Assembly: GCF_033118175.1 (NCBI RefSeq)
Contig: NC_083714.1
Span: 16,554,001-16,618,000 of the forward strand
Source of the DNA: Dama dama
Taxonomy: Eukaryota > Chordata > Mammalia > Artiodactyla > Cervidae
Reading direction: 5' to 3'
DNA: 64,000 nt
The notes beneath the pieces are model-generated. The model searched no databases and was not told where the DNA came from. It was given only the letters and a program-made list of their open reading frames with translations. The position numbers and the translations under genes were made by a program. Below are positions 21,561 through 33,232 of this stretch, piece after piece; positions within the stretch are counted from its first letter, which is position 1; each line of letters begins with the position of its first letter.

Positions 21561-22649
21561 TAAGGGTCTGTGATATTGCTTACCATTGAAATAGAATGGA
21601 GCATAAAGGAACTTCAACCCTTTGAGTCTCCTTCATCTCATCTTTTGCCAAGAGTGTTCTGTGACCTTAAAATCCAGAGTTGGCTGTTTTCAAGGCTTAT
21701 GGAGGTCTTTGAAGTCTTTTCTGTGAGGGAAAATGAAAAGTACAAAAATGAGAATTCTTGTTATGTCTGTAATTAACTTTTTTGAAATTCATGTCCTCTG
21801 AACTAACATAACTCTCTGCTTTCAGAGTGAACCTTGTTGTCCACATCTGAGTACTTAGTTTCTAAGACTGCTCCTGAGCCCTTTTATTGAGTAGAACCCT
21901 TCAAAGTAATCTCTGAGAGGACTACCTAAAGGGAAGACCACTTACAAGCCAGTGCAATGGCAAGAAAACTAGGTATTGCAGTAATAAGTCTACCCATGAC
22001 ATGCACTTCCACTTTTATCTCCCATAACACAGTCAGCTTCAGTTCTCACTGACTTCCATCCTTTGCAGAACAACATCTTCCTGTAAATGCAAATATTCAG
22101 GTTGACCGTAGCTGGCTTTGTGCCTGTGGCTCTTTGAAAGAAATAAGGCTAATAATAGAGTTTTGTGTGAAAATAGAGAGCTGAATGACATCAAATAATC
22201 ATGAGGCATCCTGCTGATTAATGGGCCAATTGTCCGGAAGGTCATCTGGTCCAAGCTTGGCTAGAAATTATTAAAATGTGGGTTGTTACACAAAGCAACA
22301 GCTGCCTCTTCAGAGCTTCCATTTTAGCTCAGAATAAGAGAAGACAATCAAATTTTTGAATCACACATAGATTGTACTTTTAACTGAAGCTTGCATCAGT
22401 TTTTCTTCATTATTCCTAAGAAGGCAACTGATATTTGATGCATTTAACATGATTTTCCCTTTGTGAAATTACCACATATGGAGGCTCCAGGTGTTCTTTT
22501 TCTTACTCTATGTAATTTCCATAAAAATTGACCTTTCAATATATACATCAAAGTATTAAAAAGTGTAGAGTACATACAAATTATAGTTTATTGAACCACT
22601 TGTGTATAAGCTCCTGGTTTTCCCCCTCGCTCTTCTTACTGTCTTTTAC
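21561..22649. other. Unique sequence, no gene recognised
   Basis: Short frames at 21570-21776 (+) and 22039-22254 (-) lack recognisable domains. No repeat family was identified. Confidence 0.5.
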
Positions 22650-22838
22650 TTTTTATATTTATTTTTTATTTATTTATTTGGCTATGCTGGGTCTTAGTTG
22701 CAGCACACAGGATATTTTTAGTTGCAGCATGAAAAATCTTAGTTGCAGTATGTGGGATCTAGTTCCCTGATCAGGAATTGAACCTGGGTCCCCTGCATTG
22801 GGAGCATGGAGCCTTAGCCACTGGACCACCAGGGAGGC
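22650..22838 (-). mobile_element. CHR-type tRNA-Glu SINE, antisense
   Basis: Starts with a T/A-rich antisense tail, then 'ggctatgctgggtcttagttgcagc', repeated 'cttagttgcag' motifs, and the complement of the tRNA-like head (TGGACCACCAGGGAGGC). Same class as 9248-9487 and 31409-31692. Confidence 0.85.
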
Positions 22839-23204
22839 AGGGGTAAGGAATACTTCCCAGTGTTTCCCCTTGGGAATAAAGGGAACCTTCAATAAAAACA
22901 CTATCACTGAAAACTAAGTTTTGGTAGGCTTTCCACAGGAAACAAACAAACCACATCTTAAGGAGATAAAAACATCTTTGGTAGGTTTCAGTGTGGAAGC
23001 CCCCATTTTAGTGAGTTTTTAATAGTGTGCAGTGTTTGTGCATATGTTTTTTGTTTCGTTGCTCAATTACATTTTTACTTTTCTTTTTTAGTGAGAGGAA
23101 GATATTATTATCTTTTAATAAAAGATGACCACTTCAGCTTTGCTAAAGCAAACATTCAGGACAGATCAGAAAGATGAAAAAACTATATCACCGGTGACTA
23201 CCTA
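22839..23204. other. Unique sequence, no gene recognised
   Basis: No recognisable coding, RNA or repeat content. Confidence 0.5.
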
Positions 23205-23600
23205 TTCCAGGCCCTCTGCTCACCTTGTCCTTGGGTCTAGCCAATGGATCCTCTAATACGGAGTTGGCCTTCCCAGGAGGTCTCCTGTGTCTTGAGTTTT
23301 GCTAGCTTCTTAGCTGATTTTCATTTCATCAACCCCCTTCCCTCCCACATACACACAGGAATCAATACTCCTCAGACCTCACTATGTAAAACATGCAAGT
23401 TTTCTCTTATAGGTCCTGGCATCACACAAAGGAGTGGTGGCCTTCTTATGTGTTCCCTGAAATCAATACTTTGGTTGCTATTTTTCAGTTTTGAAAATGG
23501 TTGTTTTCTTCTATTTCAAAAAATTCTGTTTCATCAGCCAAGGTGGGTCCTAAAAACTTAAAAGACTTTCTCACCAGTGTCTACCTATTCTTTAATGTTT
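23205..23600 (+). repeat. Unidentified repeat family, copy A
   Basis: About 390 bp similar along its length to 24060-24455. Shared ordered landmarks are GGTCTAGCCAATGG, 'cctctaa-a-ggagtt', '-ttcccaggagg', 'gtcctggca-cacaca-aggag', 'gccaaggtg' and 'tgtctaccta'. A shorter similarity (GCCAAGGTGG, 'cct-aaaa') extends to 26560-26715 and 61480-61650. A 105-codon frame overlaps it but is not conserved in copy B. Could be LTR-derived; no family is recognised. Confidence 0.5.
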
Positions 23601-23611
23601 AAGAAATGCAG

Positions 23612-23750
23612 GGGTCAGGAAGATCCCCTGGAGAAGGAAATGGCAACCCACTCCAGTAATCTTGTCCGGAGAATTCCATGAACAGAGGAGCCTGGCAGGC
23701 TACCGTCCATGGGGTTGCAAAGAGTCAGGCATGACTGAGCAACTATCACT
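23612..23750 (+). mobile_element. Bov-tA SINE, 5'-truncated
   Basis: Starts within the promoter-distal part (GGGTCAGGAAGATCCCCTGG) and contains the complete Bov-A body to GACTGAGCAACTATCA. The tRNA-like head is missing. Confidence 0.9.
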
Positions 23751-24059
23751 CAATAGCATACTGTACCCCCTAGGTCAGACCAAGTGATTCCCTTAGGAGC
23801 AGACTTGGCATTTGGGCTTCGCAATTTAGATTATGAACAACTGGGGATCTCAATGTGGCAGATTCCTCTGTCTTAATTCTTCCCCCTTTTGGCAAAGGGA
23901 TGAATTTTCTTATCTTTAAGATAGAGAATAGTACCACATAGTTAGCTAAAGGAAATGTGCACTATGCATTAGAGAGATTTTCTCATGAAGACCTAGAGAT
24001 TTCCTCTTATGATTATACACTCTGGAGTCCCAAAATGTTTTAATCTGAGCATTCTGCTT

Positions 24060-24455
24060 CCTCTTGAACCCTAACTTCAGGTCTAGCCAATGGTACCTCT
24101 AAACAAGGAGTTTACCTTTCCAGGAGGCTCTCTGCATTCTGACTTTTTTTTTTTTTTTTTTTTGGACTGGAAGCCAGAACTTTGGTAAACCTCTTCCTTG
24201 TACCCCCACAAAAATCAGAATTATCACTCCATTATCCACATAAGCCATAAAACCTTATTCTGAGTGTCCTGGCACCACACAGAGGAATGGTGCCCTTCAG
24301 GTGTTATCCCATGAAGGGATACTAATAGTTACTATATTTTTCAAGTGTTATACTTTTTAACTATCAGAAGCTCAGTTATATGGTTGGCCAAGGTGAAATC
24401 ATTTGTCCTAAAAGATTCACCCTCATCAATGTCTACCTACCTATTCTATCACCTT
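24060..24455 (+). repeat. Unidentified repeat family, copy B
   Basis: Direct diverged copy of 23205-23600, about 860 bp downstream, carrying a T22 insertion at about 24148-24169. See copy A for the shared landmarks. Confidence 0.5.
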
Positions 24456-24459
24456 TACT

Positions 24460-25224
24460 TTTGTTTGATTTGTTTTTATTTTTTAAAGTGATATATAGTT
24501 GATGTACAATATTATATAATTTGGGCTTCCCTCATAGCTCTGTCGGTAAAGAATCTGCCTGCAATGCAGAAGACCAGGTTTGATTCCTGGGTTGGGAAGA
24601 TCCCCTGGAGAAGGAAATGGCAACCCACTCCAGTACTCTTGCCCAGAGAATCCCATGGACAGAAGAGCCTGGAAGGCTACACTCCATGGCGTCACAAGAG
24701 TTGGATCCGACTTAGTGACTAAACCACCACCACATTATATAATTTAAAGGTATACAATACAATGATTCACAATTTTTAAGGTTATACTCCATTTATAGTT
24801 ATGAAAAAGTGACTAATTTCAGAACATTTTCATTTATGCAAAAAGAAACCTTTCACCCATTAGCATGCACATCTCTCTGTCCTATCCAAGCCCCTGGTTA
24901 CCACTAATCTACTTTCTCTCTATGAATTTGCATTCTGGACACTTCAGGTAAATTAAATATAATATGTGGACTTTTGTGTCTGGCTTCTATCATTTAGCAT
25001 AATGTTTTCAAGGTTTATCCATATTTTAGCTTGTCTCAGAAACTCATTCCTTTTTGTGGATGAAAAATATTCCACTGTATGGATATATCACATTTTGTTG
25101 TATCCATATATTGGCTAATAGACTTTTGAGTTGCTTCCATTCTCTGGCTATTGAATAATGTTGTCATGAACATTTGTGTACAAGTTCTTGTATGGACATA
25201 TGTCCTCATTTGTTCTGGGTATCT
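24460..25224 (-). mobile_element. Old L1 3' end, antisense, split by Bov-tA
   Basis: 'aagtgatatatagttgatgta' starts the antisense 3' UTR. After the SINE it continues with 'aatttaaaggtatacaatacaatgattcac' and the 'cattcctttttgtggatgaa' block. It is cut on the right by a BovB fragment at 25225. Confidence 0.8.
24523..24733 (+). mobile_element. Bov-tA SINE, sense, with exact TSD
   Basis: Complete element from GGGCTTCCCTCATAGCTC to TAGTGACTAAACCACCACCAC. An exact 12-bp TSD, ATTATATAATTT, lies at 24511-24522 and 24734-24745 within L1 sequence. Confidence 0.94.
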
Positions 25225-25734
25225 ATGACAAACCTAGACAACATATTATAAAGCAGAGACATTACTTTGCCAACAAAGGTCCATCTAGTCAAAGCTATGG
25301 TTTTTCCAGTAGTCATGTATGGATGTGAGAGTTGGACCATAAAGAAAGCTGAGCACTGAAGAATTGATGCTTTTGAACTGTGGTGTTGGAGAAGACTCTT
25401 GAAAGTACCTTGGACTGCAAGGAGATCCAACCAGCCAATCCTAAAGGAGATCAGTCCTGAATATTCATTGGAAGGACTGATGCTGAAGCTGAAACTCCAA
25501 TACATTGGCCACCTGATGTAAAGAACTGACTCATTTGAAAAGACCCTGATGCAGGGAAAGATCGAAGGAGGAAAAGAGGACGACAGAGGATGAGATGGTT
25601 GGATGGCATTACCAACTTGACAGACATGAGTTTGAGCAAGCTTAGGGAGTTGGCAATGGACAGGGAAGCCTGGTGTGCTGCAGTCCATGGGGTCGCAAAG
25701 AGTCGGACACAACTGAGTGACTGAACTGAACTGA
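25225..25734 (+). mobile_element. BovB LINE 3' end (about 510 bp), sense
   Basis: Starts 'tatgacaaacctagacaaca' (the codons of the GRKVMT..LDS region of the BovB C-terminus) and ends with ACTGAACTGAACTGA. The 168-codon minus-strand frame at 25206-25712 is the antisense shadow; it encodes the recurrent MSIESVMPSNHLIL-like string seen wherever BovB 3' ends lie in this window. Confidence 0.92.
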
Positions 25735-28204
25735 TGGTATGCCCATTAACACAGATTTATAATAACTGACTTATAAGTGTCTCAAAGTATATAGAAAAAT
25801 TATAAACAAAAATATATTTAATTATCTGTTATATTTACCTATTTAGTTACCTTTTTCAGTATTTAGGGCTTTCTCAGTCCTTTGATGAGCTGCTTATAGT
25901 CTAAAAATGTGTTTGGCCACCTAGACTCTCAGGAATACATAAGAGCTTTCTAAAGTCCATTGGACATCTCATTCTCCAGCTTTTCATTTTAAGATTTTGG
26001 TTAGCCTATTTTTTTTGCCCTAACTATTATCCACCACTTAAGGCAATACTGAAATTAAATAATGCCTGTATATATATTTGACAAATATCCTCAAGAAAAA
26101 GGCTTTTAGGACTATGTGAGCTCTGACTATATCCTTGCAAGTAGGAGCATTCCAGGATCAGTCAAATAAAAGCAGTTCTCTTGGAGTGAGGCTTTGAAGG
26201 AGCTCCAAAACTGTCCTGCTCCCTCCAGTGCTCCCATTATGTTGGTTTTTATTGTGATTATGAACTACTGGTTTTCAAGACTACCACAGAGCTGGAAAGA
26301 ATGCAGTGTAAATAAGAGATGTTAAAACACCACAAGCTCACTGTTTTAATCAAGATTTAGCCACTTTTCTTAAATAAACATTTCCAAAATTGCCATAAAC
26401 TTTTTGTTAATTTCCAGAGCTCTGAAAAAGTTGATTCTGACACATTTTACCTGTTTTCTCATTGCTTTTGTGGAAGATAGAATTTTCAAATGTCCTTTGC
26501 CATTTTTGACACCATTAGCCTGTTATTTAGTTTTCACAGTTATTTTTTGCTTTGTTGTTCCTTCAATTTGGACAGCAGCACGTCATGAGTTCAGCCAAGG
26601 TGATCGATCCCCTGTGGATCCTGAAAAGTCAGAAACTTATTTTCCATTATCTGTCTTATTACTCCCTTGATCAAGACTACTGACTCTCCTCCTGGCAGCC
26701 TTCACACTCTTAGGCCACCTAATTAAGAAGATCTCACCTTAAGAGGAAAAATCCCCATGAATCTTCAGGGAACTACCTAACTAGACATTTACAAGGCACC
26801 ATATACAGCTGGGAGTGATCCATGTGGAAACTTGTTTTTATTTTCCTCTTTTTCTTAATAAGCGGAAAGAATTCCTATTGTTTAACAGAGAATAATGTCT
26901 CATAGTTCATTAGACCAAACACCCATCATGCATCACTGGAAGGTTTAAATGTTTCCTCACTGATAGATGTGCACTCCACAGCCTTGTTTCAATGTCTTGG
27001 CTTATTCCTTCCACTGAATCCATGTCTCACTGTCCTTCTGATTAAATGTGTTCTTGGCTTTGCCCTGAATGCTGTGACCATATCACATGTGTGACACCTG
27101 GAAACTGTCCTGGTGTGGGGCTTCCTGGTTGAATGAACCAAAGGGTTCCCTAAAAACCCTGGGGTTTGCTTCCTTTGGCTTTGCTCCAAAAACTGAGGAG
27201 ACTGTCCAAAGGAGACAGTCATCTGGGCTGAAGGGCTGGAGGGCACTGTCATTAAAAGATTGCAGCACAGTTAGATATCAGTCAGGGAGTCTCCACCCTG
27301 AGTTACCATACATCATTAGGTGATGCTGGAGAAAAGGAAAGTCTGCCAATTGATCAATCAATCGATCGATAATAAGATGGTCACCTTACATTTGAGAAAG
27401 TACACTTCTTCACACTATCTCCTCTCTGAGTGTTTATCAGACACCCTTGTCTTCTTGTAAAATTTTCAAAAATTTGCAATACTGCCACATACACATATAC
27501 ACCTGTCATTGGATCTTACCCATAAAGTCTGTTACACACATTTCAAATCTTTTAATTCCCATAATTTCTATGAACTTTGTGCTTGAGAGCATCCCAAAGT
27601 TGGACTGAGCATGGTCTCTATCTAGTAATATAGTCCCCTAATGAACAAGGTAGCCTGCTGCAGTAACTTGCTATTTACAAAGCACTCTATTGCCTGTATT
27701 CTTCACAATACCAGTCTCATGCCCTTCTTTACCTATCTCTCGCAAGATATTAAATAAGGTGTTTTCATCCCTGGGATATAGGAGCTTGCTATCTCCCCTG
27801 GAATTCTATGTTAAAAATTGACTTATTTATACTAATTAGTGAATATGTAAATGAGAGCAATTAAAGTACATAGCCTTGGTTTGTCCTACGATACAATAAA
27901 TAAAATGCTTCCTTATTTTATTTTTCTCATTATCTCTGACCAGCACTCCCCTTGAAGTAGTCCCATAATGCTCTCCATCCCCAGCACATTAAGTGTGCCT
28001 GCATTTCAGGATGCTAGAGAGGGCCCTCTCCGGCCTTGGAAGAGGACTATTACGAAGAGAACAGGTAAGAGTTAGGGAAGTACCTGAACTTTGCTATACT
28101 CAGGGGGAAGATTGACATTTACTGAGGGAAAACTTACAGGCTTACAAATAGGAATTTTTGGTCACAATTTCAATTAAAAATCTCAAAGCTGAAGATAGTA
28201 AGAG
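25735..28204. other. Unique sequence, no gene recognised
   Basis: About 2.5 kb of largely non-repetitive DNA. Short frames (26404-26670, 26989-27252, 27087-27323) have no recognised domain and overlap on both strands. It contains the probable repeat copy C at 26560-26715 and a short ATCGATCGAT run near 27360. Confidence 0.5.
26560..26715 (+). repeat. Unidentified repeat family, probable copy C
   Basis: 'cagccaaggtgatcgatcccctgtggatcctgaaaagtcagaaact' followed by 'ctcctcctggcagccttcacactctt' parallels 61480-61650 (copy D) and the last part of copies A and B. Confidence 0.4.
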
Positions 28205-28410
28205 TGAACTGAAAGTGTTAGTCGCGCCGTCATGTCCAACTCTTTGCAGCCCCGTAACCCACCAGACCCCTCTGTCCATGGAGTTCTCCAGGCAAGAATA
28301 CTGGAGTGGGTAGCCATTTCCTTCTTAAGGAGATCTTCCCAACCCAGGGATTGAACATGGGTCCTCCTGCATTGCAGGCAGACTCTACCATCTGAGCCAC
28401 CAGAGGAGCT
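28205..28410 (-). mobile_element. Bov-tA SINE, antisense
   Basis: From GAACTGAAAGTGTTAGTCGC to the head complement GAGCCACCAGAGGAGC. An A-rich run (28427-28448) follows on the far side. Confidence 0.92.
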
Positions 28411-28490
28411 ACCTAGCCATACATACAAAAAAAGAAGAAAAAAAAAAAGCTTCAAGCAGATGCTAGATACCTATTCCAAGGCTTTCTGTC

Positions 28491-29236
28491 TTCAGTTCAG
28501 TTCACTCAGTCATGTCCGACTCTTTGTGACCCCATGGACTGCAGCATGCCAGGCTTCCCTGTCCATCACCAACTCCTGGAGTTTACTCAAACCCATGTCC
28601 ATTGAGTCAGTGATGCCATCCAACCATCTCATCCTCTGTCGTCCCCTTTTCCTCTCACCTTCAATCTTTCCCAGCATCAAGGTCTTTTCAAATGAGTCAG
28701 TTCTTTACATCAGGTGGCCAAAGTATTGGAGTTTCAGCTTCAGCATCAGTCCTTCCAATGAATATTCAGGACTGATCTCCTTTAGGATGGACTGGTTGGA
28801 TCTCCTTGCAGTCCAAGGGACTTTCAAGAGTCTTCTCCAACACCACAGTTCAAAAGCATCAATTCTTCACCAATGAGCTTTCTTTATAGTCCAATTCTCA
28901 CATTCATACATGACTACCGGAAAAACCATAGCTTTGACTAGATGGACCTTTGTTGGCAAAGTAATGTCTCTGCTTTTTAATATGCTGTCTAGGTTGGTCA
29001 TAACTTTTCTTCCAAAGAGCAAGTGTCTTTTAATTTCATGGCTGCAGTCACCATCTGCAGTGATTTTGGAGCCCCAAACAATAAAGCCCTGTCACTGTTT
29101 CTACTGTTTCCCCATCTATTTGCCATGAAGTGATGGGACTGGATGCCATGATCTTAGTTTTCTGAATATTGAGTTTTAAACCAATGTTTTCACTCTCCTC
29201 TTTCACTTTCATCAAGATGCTCTTTAGTTCTTTCTA
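28491..29236 (-). mobile_element. BovB LINE 3' end (about 745 bp), antisense
   Basis: Starts TTCAGTTCAGTTCACTCAGTC and extends past the complement of the GRKVMT region to 'tcaagatgctctttagttct', i.e. into the ORF just after the reverse transcriptase. The 138-codon plus frame at 28460-28876 is the antisense shadow. 5'-truncated and dead. Confidence 0.92.
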
Positions 29237-31408
29237 ACATATGTTTAAAATGTTCCTGTGAGCCTCACCCTACCCTGACTCTGGCTAAACTACATGGGAG
29301 AAGTATGTTAAATTAATTTGTAAGGGTTGTGAATGGTGGGGCCATTGGAGTTTTTCCTATAGTCTGGATAGTTCCTTGAGCTAAGAGACAATGGAAATAA
29401 AAAGCAAGAGGTATGTGGATAACAAAAACAAAGGCCTGCATCCTGCAGTGTGGATAGTGAGGTCTCATGACTCCGAAAAGGAAATGGATATGGGATGTGC
29501 GTCTAAGATAGGACCATTAGACATCTCATAAAATATACCAATGTCCCAACAGAAAGATTACCATGTCCCAAGAAGGCACTGAATAGCAGCTTCCTGCTGG
29601 GTCCGATGAGTCATCAGACAGGGACAGTATCAACAGGGCTGTGGCAACTTGTGTGAGCTAATAAACAAGACCAGATGGCTCCACTTTTCTCTCTTCTCAA
29701 TGACTTAGTGTTGTGTAAGCTCTCACTGGAAGGAGTGTCTATTGCTCAGGCTGGTTATTGGGTGGGGTTAGACTCTAAATAAAGACAGAAAACTTTTTAC
29801 TGGGGTTAATGGGAAGGGGAAGAATGTTAACAGGGACTCCAGATACAATCTGAGCATTATCAGGATCATTGGTGAGGCTGGAAAAGATATTGTTCTAGGA
29901 CATAAGGATTCTTCTGGGAAACAGTTGTATGGGAAAGTGAGCAAATCTGACTCAACAGAAATAAATTAGTATCTGAGGATGAGGAGAGGTGGACTTTAAC
30001 TATAGCATGGTGTATATCAGATTGTATTTTAGGCCAGGCCTTGGAGACTGAAGTCCGAACCCTTTAGCAAGGAGGCTGCTTTACTGCAGTAAATCTCCAT
30101 AGGACATTGAAAACAAAAGAATCAGTAGCATGGGGGCCAACAGCTTTGGCAGCAACATGACGCATGACCTCTGATACAGTGTCAGTACTCTAAGTGCAAG
30201 TATCTTCAGGTTGTCACAACAAAGAATTCAGCATCTACAATGTCACCTTGGTCCAACAAAGAGTTTAGGCACTGGTGTTCCTGGTGAAAGTATCAGCATC
30301 CTGGAGCCATCTGTGGAGAGTAGCCACAAAATGCATCTTAACGATAGATAGGGACAGAAATGGGTTGAAATCTTTTAGAAGGAGATTGTTGCAGGCTGAG
30401 CAAATTAGTCAAGAAGCTCACTTTAAGATCCTATTCAGCTCACTGCGAAGCATCCCAACTGCATTTCACCATCCTTGTCAAAGCAAGCAAGAAATGGCTA
30501 CTGCCTGGACAACTGCAAGAGAGGGCATCAAGAAAGAATAGACTTTGTAGGTATGGAAAGAACAACAGTTTGTGGTTGGAAGTAATAAAACTTCATGTGA
30601 GATTCTAAAGTTGCTTGCAGAATTCCTTTGGATATATATTTGATGTATATCTAGCTTGCTCCTCCCTCCTCTGCCATGCAGGGCAAGACCATGTGGACAT
30701 AAACATTTTTATCTGAGATGACATCAGTATCTTAACTCTTATTTAACAGGAACCTAGGGGAAAGTGGCAAAGAAAACCAACCAATAAGCATCAATGGTGC
30801 TTATTGTGCAGATGTTACAAGAGGAACACCGGGAATCTTACAGGAGAGTGAAAAGGTATTTGACCAAGGAGCCCTTTTACCACTACTATGAGGAAAAGAG
30901 AGGCCAAAAAGTAATACACTTTTCTAACATTATAATTATGTCTAGTATTACTTCAAGGTAAGTGTAAATGTAGAAAATAACCAGAAACTGAAGAATTCCT
31001 ACTTCAGAAATGTAGCCTATGAACAAAGATCAACTTTGCTCACTTTCTAAGTGAGTGATAGTTTCAGTGCCACAAACCTAAAATTTAGTAGAAATAATGT
31101 TGTTGAGACATCTGCCAATATGACTTATAAGAAGGAATTTGCAACTAAAAAGTCCTGACTCCCAGGCACTGTTTTCATTGACATTATTACTGTTTAACAA
31201 AAATCCATGTGTGACTGTTTTTGTGACCTAGCTGATATAACATACAGATATGGAATATTTTTGTTTCAAACAAAAAATCCAGGCAGATTGTTTATCAAGT
31301 TTATCTTTTCTGATTTGTTGATATATTATGAACATTCTTACAAATGAATAAGAATTCACCCCCACTGAGTTACACATTTATGTTCCCTTCATTTGAAATA
31401 AAACAGTG
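29237..31408. other. Unique sequence, no gene recognised
   Basis: Just over 2 kb with no recognised repeat. The 88-codon frame at 30275-30541 has no recognisable domain and no support as an exon. Confidence 0.5.
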
Positions 31409-31692
31409 GACTTCCCTGGTGGTCCAGTGGTAAAGAATCCACCTACCAATGCAGGGGACACAGGGTTTGATCCCTGGTCTGGGAAGATCCCACATGCTGC
31501 TGGGCAACGATGCCCATGCACAACAACTACTTAAATCTGCATGCCTAGAGCCTGTGCTCCCCAACAAGAGAAGCCACCACAATAAGAAGCCTGCACACCA
31601 CGACTAGAGAGTAGCCCCTACTATCCACAACTAGAGAAAAGCCCACACACAGCAATCAAGACCCAGTGTAGCCATAAATAAATAAATATTTC
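31409..31692 (+). mobile_element. CHR-type tRNA-Glu SINE with extended body
   Basis: Head GACTTCCCTGGTGGTCCAGTGG, then 'cctagagcctgtgctcccca', 'caagagaagccaccacaata', 'gcccacacacagcaatcaag' and an AAATAAATAAAT tail. An older cetartiodactyl SINE, longer than Bov-tA and without a Bov-A part. Confidence 0.88.
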
Positions 31693-32109
31693 AGAGTCAT
31701 AATATATAGAAAATCATTTTAAGAAAACAAAAAATAAAGTAAAATAGCAGTAAGTTGAAACTCTCCCAGAAATACCTAGGTATATTTTTTTCATTTATTT
31801 GTGCAATGAATATGTTGGTAATAATTCCAGCTCTACTTTAAGTAGCATCCTAGAATCCCTCAATCCCTTACCCTTACATGCTATCTGCTTTGTCACCATA
31901 CCCAAACATCTGTTTTGTTTATATCTGCTGAGTTCTGCAATACAAAGTTGGCTCCACTACAAGTGAATGCCATTTAATCTCAGTTCAGCCTTAAATACTG
32001 ATTGGCAATTCTTTATTTCTTCACCCCTACGTTGATGTCCCTCAAGCAGCTGTTCAAAATTGTTTCACTCTTCACGGGCTCTCAATCTTCAAAGAAGACA
32101 ATCAAAGGA
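31693..32109. other. Unique sequence, nothing recognised
   Basis: No coding, RNA or repeat signal recognised. Confidence 0.45.
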
Positions 32110-32865
32110 AGGAAACAGAACAATTTCAAAAATGTATAGTTCATGAAAATGTATTTGAAATAGAATTTGAAACTGCATATTATAAAAGAAAATTGACCCA
32201 GTCAAAGCAATGAGACATATTCAAGTAAAATTGCTAGACTCTAAGGGGGAAAAAAAGTCAGTGAAAGGACAAAATTGCTCATAAAGGAGAGAAAGCCAGA
32301 TTGTTGTCAGACTTTGACAACAATCATTATGCCAGCAGGAAATGGAATAGCATATTTCATATACTCAAGGAAAGAAAAGCTGAGCCAAAGATTTTATACC
32401 CAGTCTGATTTTCAAATAGAAAGGCAACAAATTTATCAATATGTGAGAAATCAGGAAATCCTGTTCCCACAGTCCTCTCCTTATTTTAGAGAACTATCTT
32501 TTAACAATCAAAACATCCAGAAATGTTATCAACCTAAAGACTGATGACACTGATCATTAATGGCAGCTAAAATGACAAAAAAGAGAGACAACCCACATTG
32601 TGTACCTCCAAATAGAACACACCACTACCTAAGAAGCCAAAAGAAAAACACAAATAAAACCAAATCTAATTAATCCTGTAGAACTACTAATCTATAGGAA
32701 ACTCAGGTCTGTCAAGTTAATATGTGAAGCATAGTAAACTGCAACAGAGAATGTCATCAAGTGAAATCAAGACTGTGGGAAACTCTAGAGACAAAGGACA
32801 CCATTTCTTCAACAAATAAATTACAATAATAAGAGGATAGTCCCTGGAATAAAAGAGACATATAG
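32110..32865 (+). mobile_element. HAL1/L1M-like ORF1-region fragment
   Basis: The 89-codon frame at 32275-32544 includes SQRFYTQSDFQIERQQIYQY. This resembles the C-terminal ORF1 domain of HAL1 or old L1 (pattern F-Y-x-(S/T)-x-x-F). Downstream 'gaaactctagagacaaagga' also fits HAL1 3' sequence. Very old and truncated; a specific family needs a library search. Confidence 0.45.
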
Positions 32866-33026
32866 TGAATTTCCTGGTGGTCCAGTGTTTAAGACTTAGC
32901 CTTCCACTGCAGGAGGCCTGGGTTTGATCACTGGTTGGGGAGCTAAGATTCCACATGCCTCACGGCCAAAAAACCAAAACATAAAACAGCAGCAATATTG
33001 TAACAAATTCAATAAAGATTTTAAAA
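32866..33026 (+). mobile_element. CHR-2-like SINE, sense
   Basis: Head 'gaatttcctggtggtccagt', 'ggcctgggtttgatcactgg', 'gagctaagattccacatgcc' and tail 'caataaagattttaaaa', the typical short CHR-2 structure. Confidence 0.85.
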
Positions 33027-33042
33027 GAGAGAGAGAGAGACT
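33027..33042. repeat. (GA)n short microsatellite
   Basis: Seven to eight GA units directly after the CHR-2-like tail. Confidence 0.85.
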
Positions 33043-33082
33043 TCTGGCAGAGAGGGAAGTATAACTAAACTAGTGCTTAAGT

Positions 33083-33232
33083 TAAGTGTTTGTCACTCAG
33101 TTGTGTGTCTGACACTTTGTGACCCCAAAGACTGTAGTCCGCCAGGCTCCTCTGTCCATGGGATTTCCCAGCAAGATTACTGGAGTGGGTTGCCCTTTCC
33201 TCCTCCAGGGGATCTTCCCAATTCAGGAATAA
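33083..33232 (-). mobile_element. Bov-tA SINE, antisense, partial
   Basis: Contains the Bov-A body complement and part of the central block but stops at 'cttcccaattcaggaat', so the tRNA-like head is missing. Confidence 0.85.

Noticed and set aside
24148..24169. T22 run considered as the tail of an antisense retroelement
   Set aside because: No L1 or SINE body on its right side; it lies inside repeat copy B, so probably simple expansion.
28460..28876. Recurrent protein-like string (MSIESVMPSNHLIL...) in many frames, possible gene family
   Set aside because: Every occurrence (about 4.4, 7.3, 25.5, 28.6, 46.2, 48.3, 53.2 and 61.2 kb) is the antisense translation of the BovB C-terminal region.
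32275..32544. 89-codon frame, possible small gene
   Set aside because: Resembles the ORF1 C-terminal part of HAL1/old L1 in a decayed LINE context.
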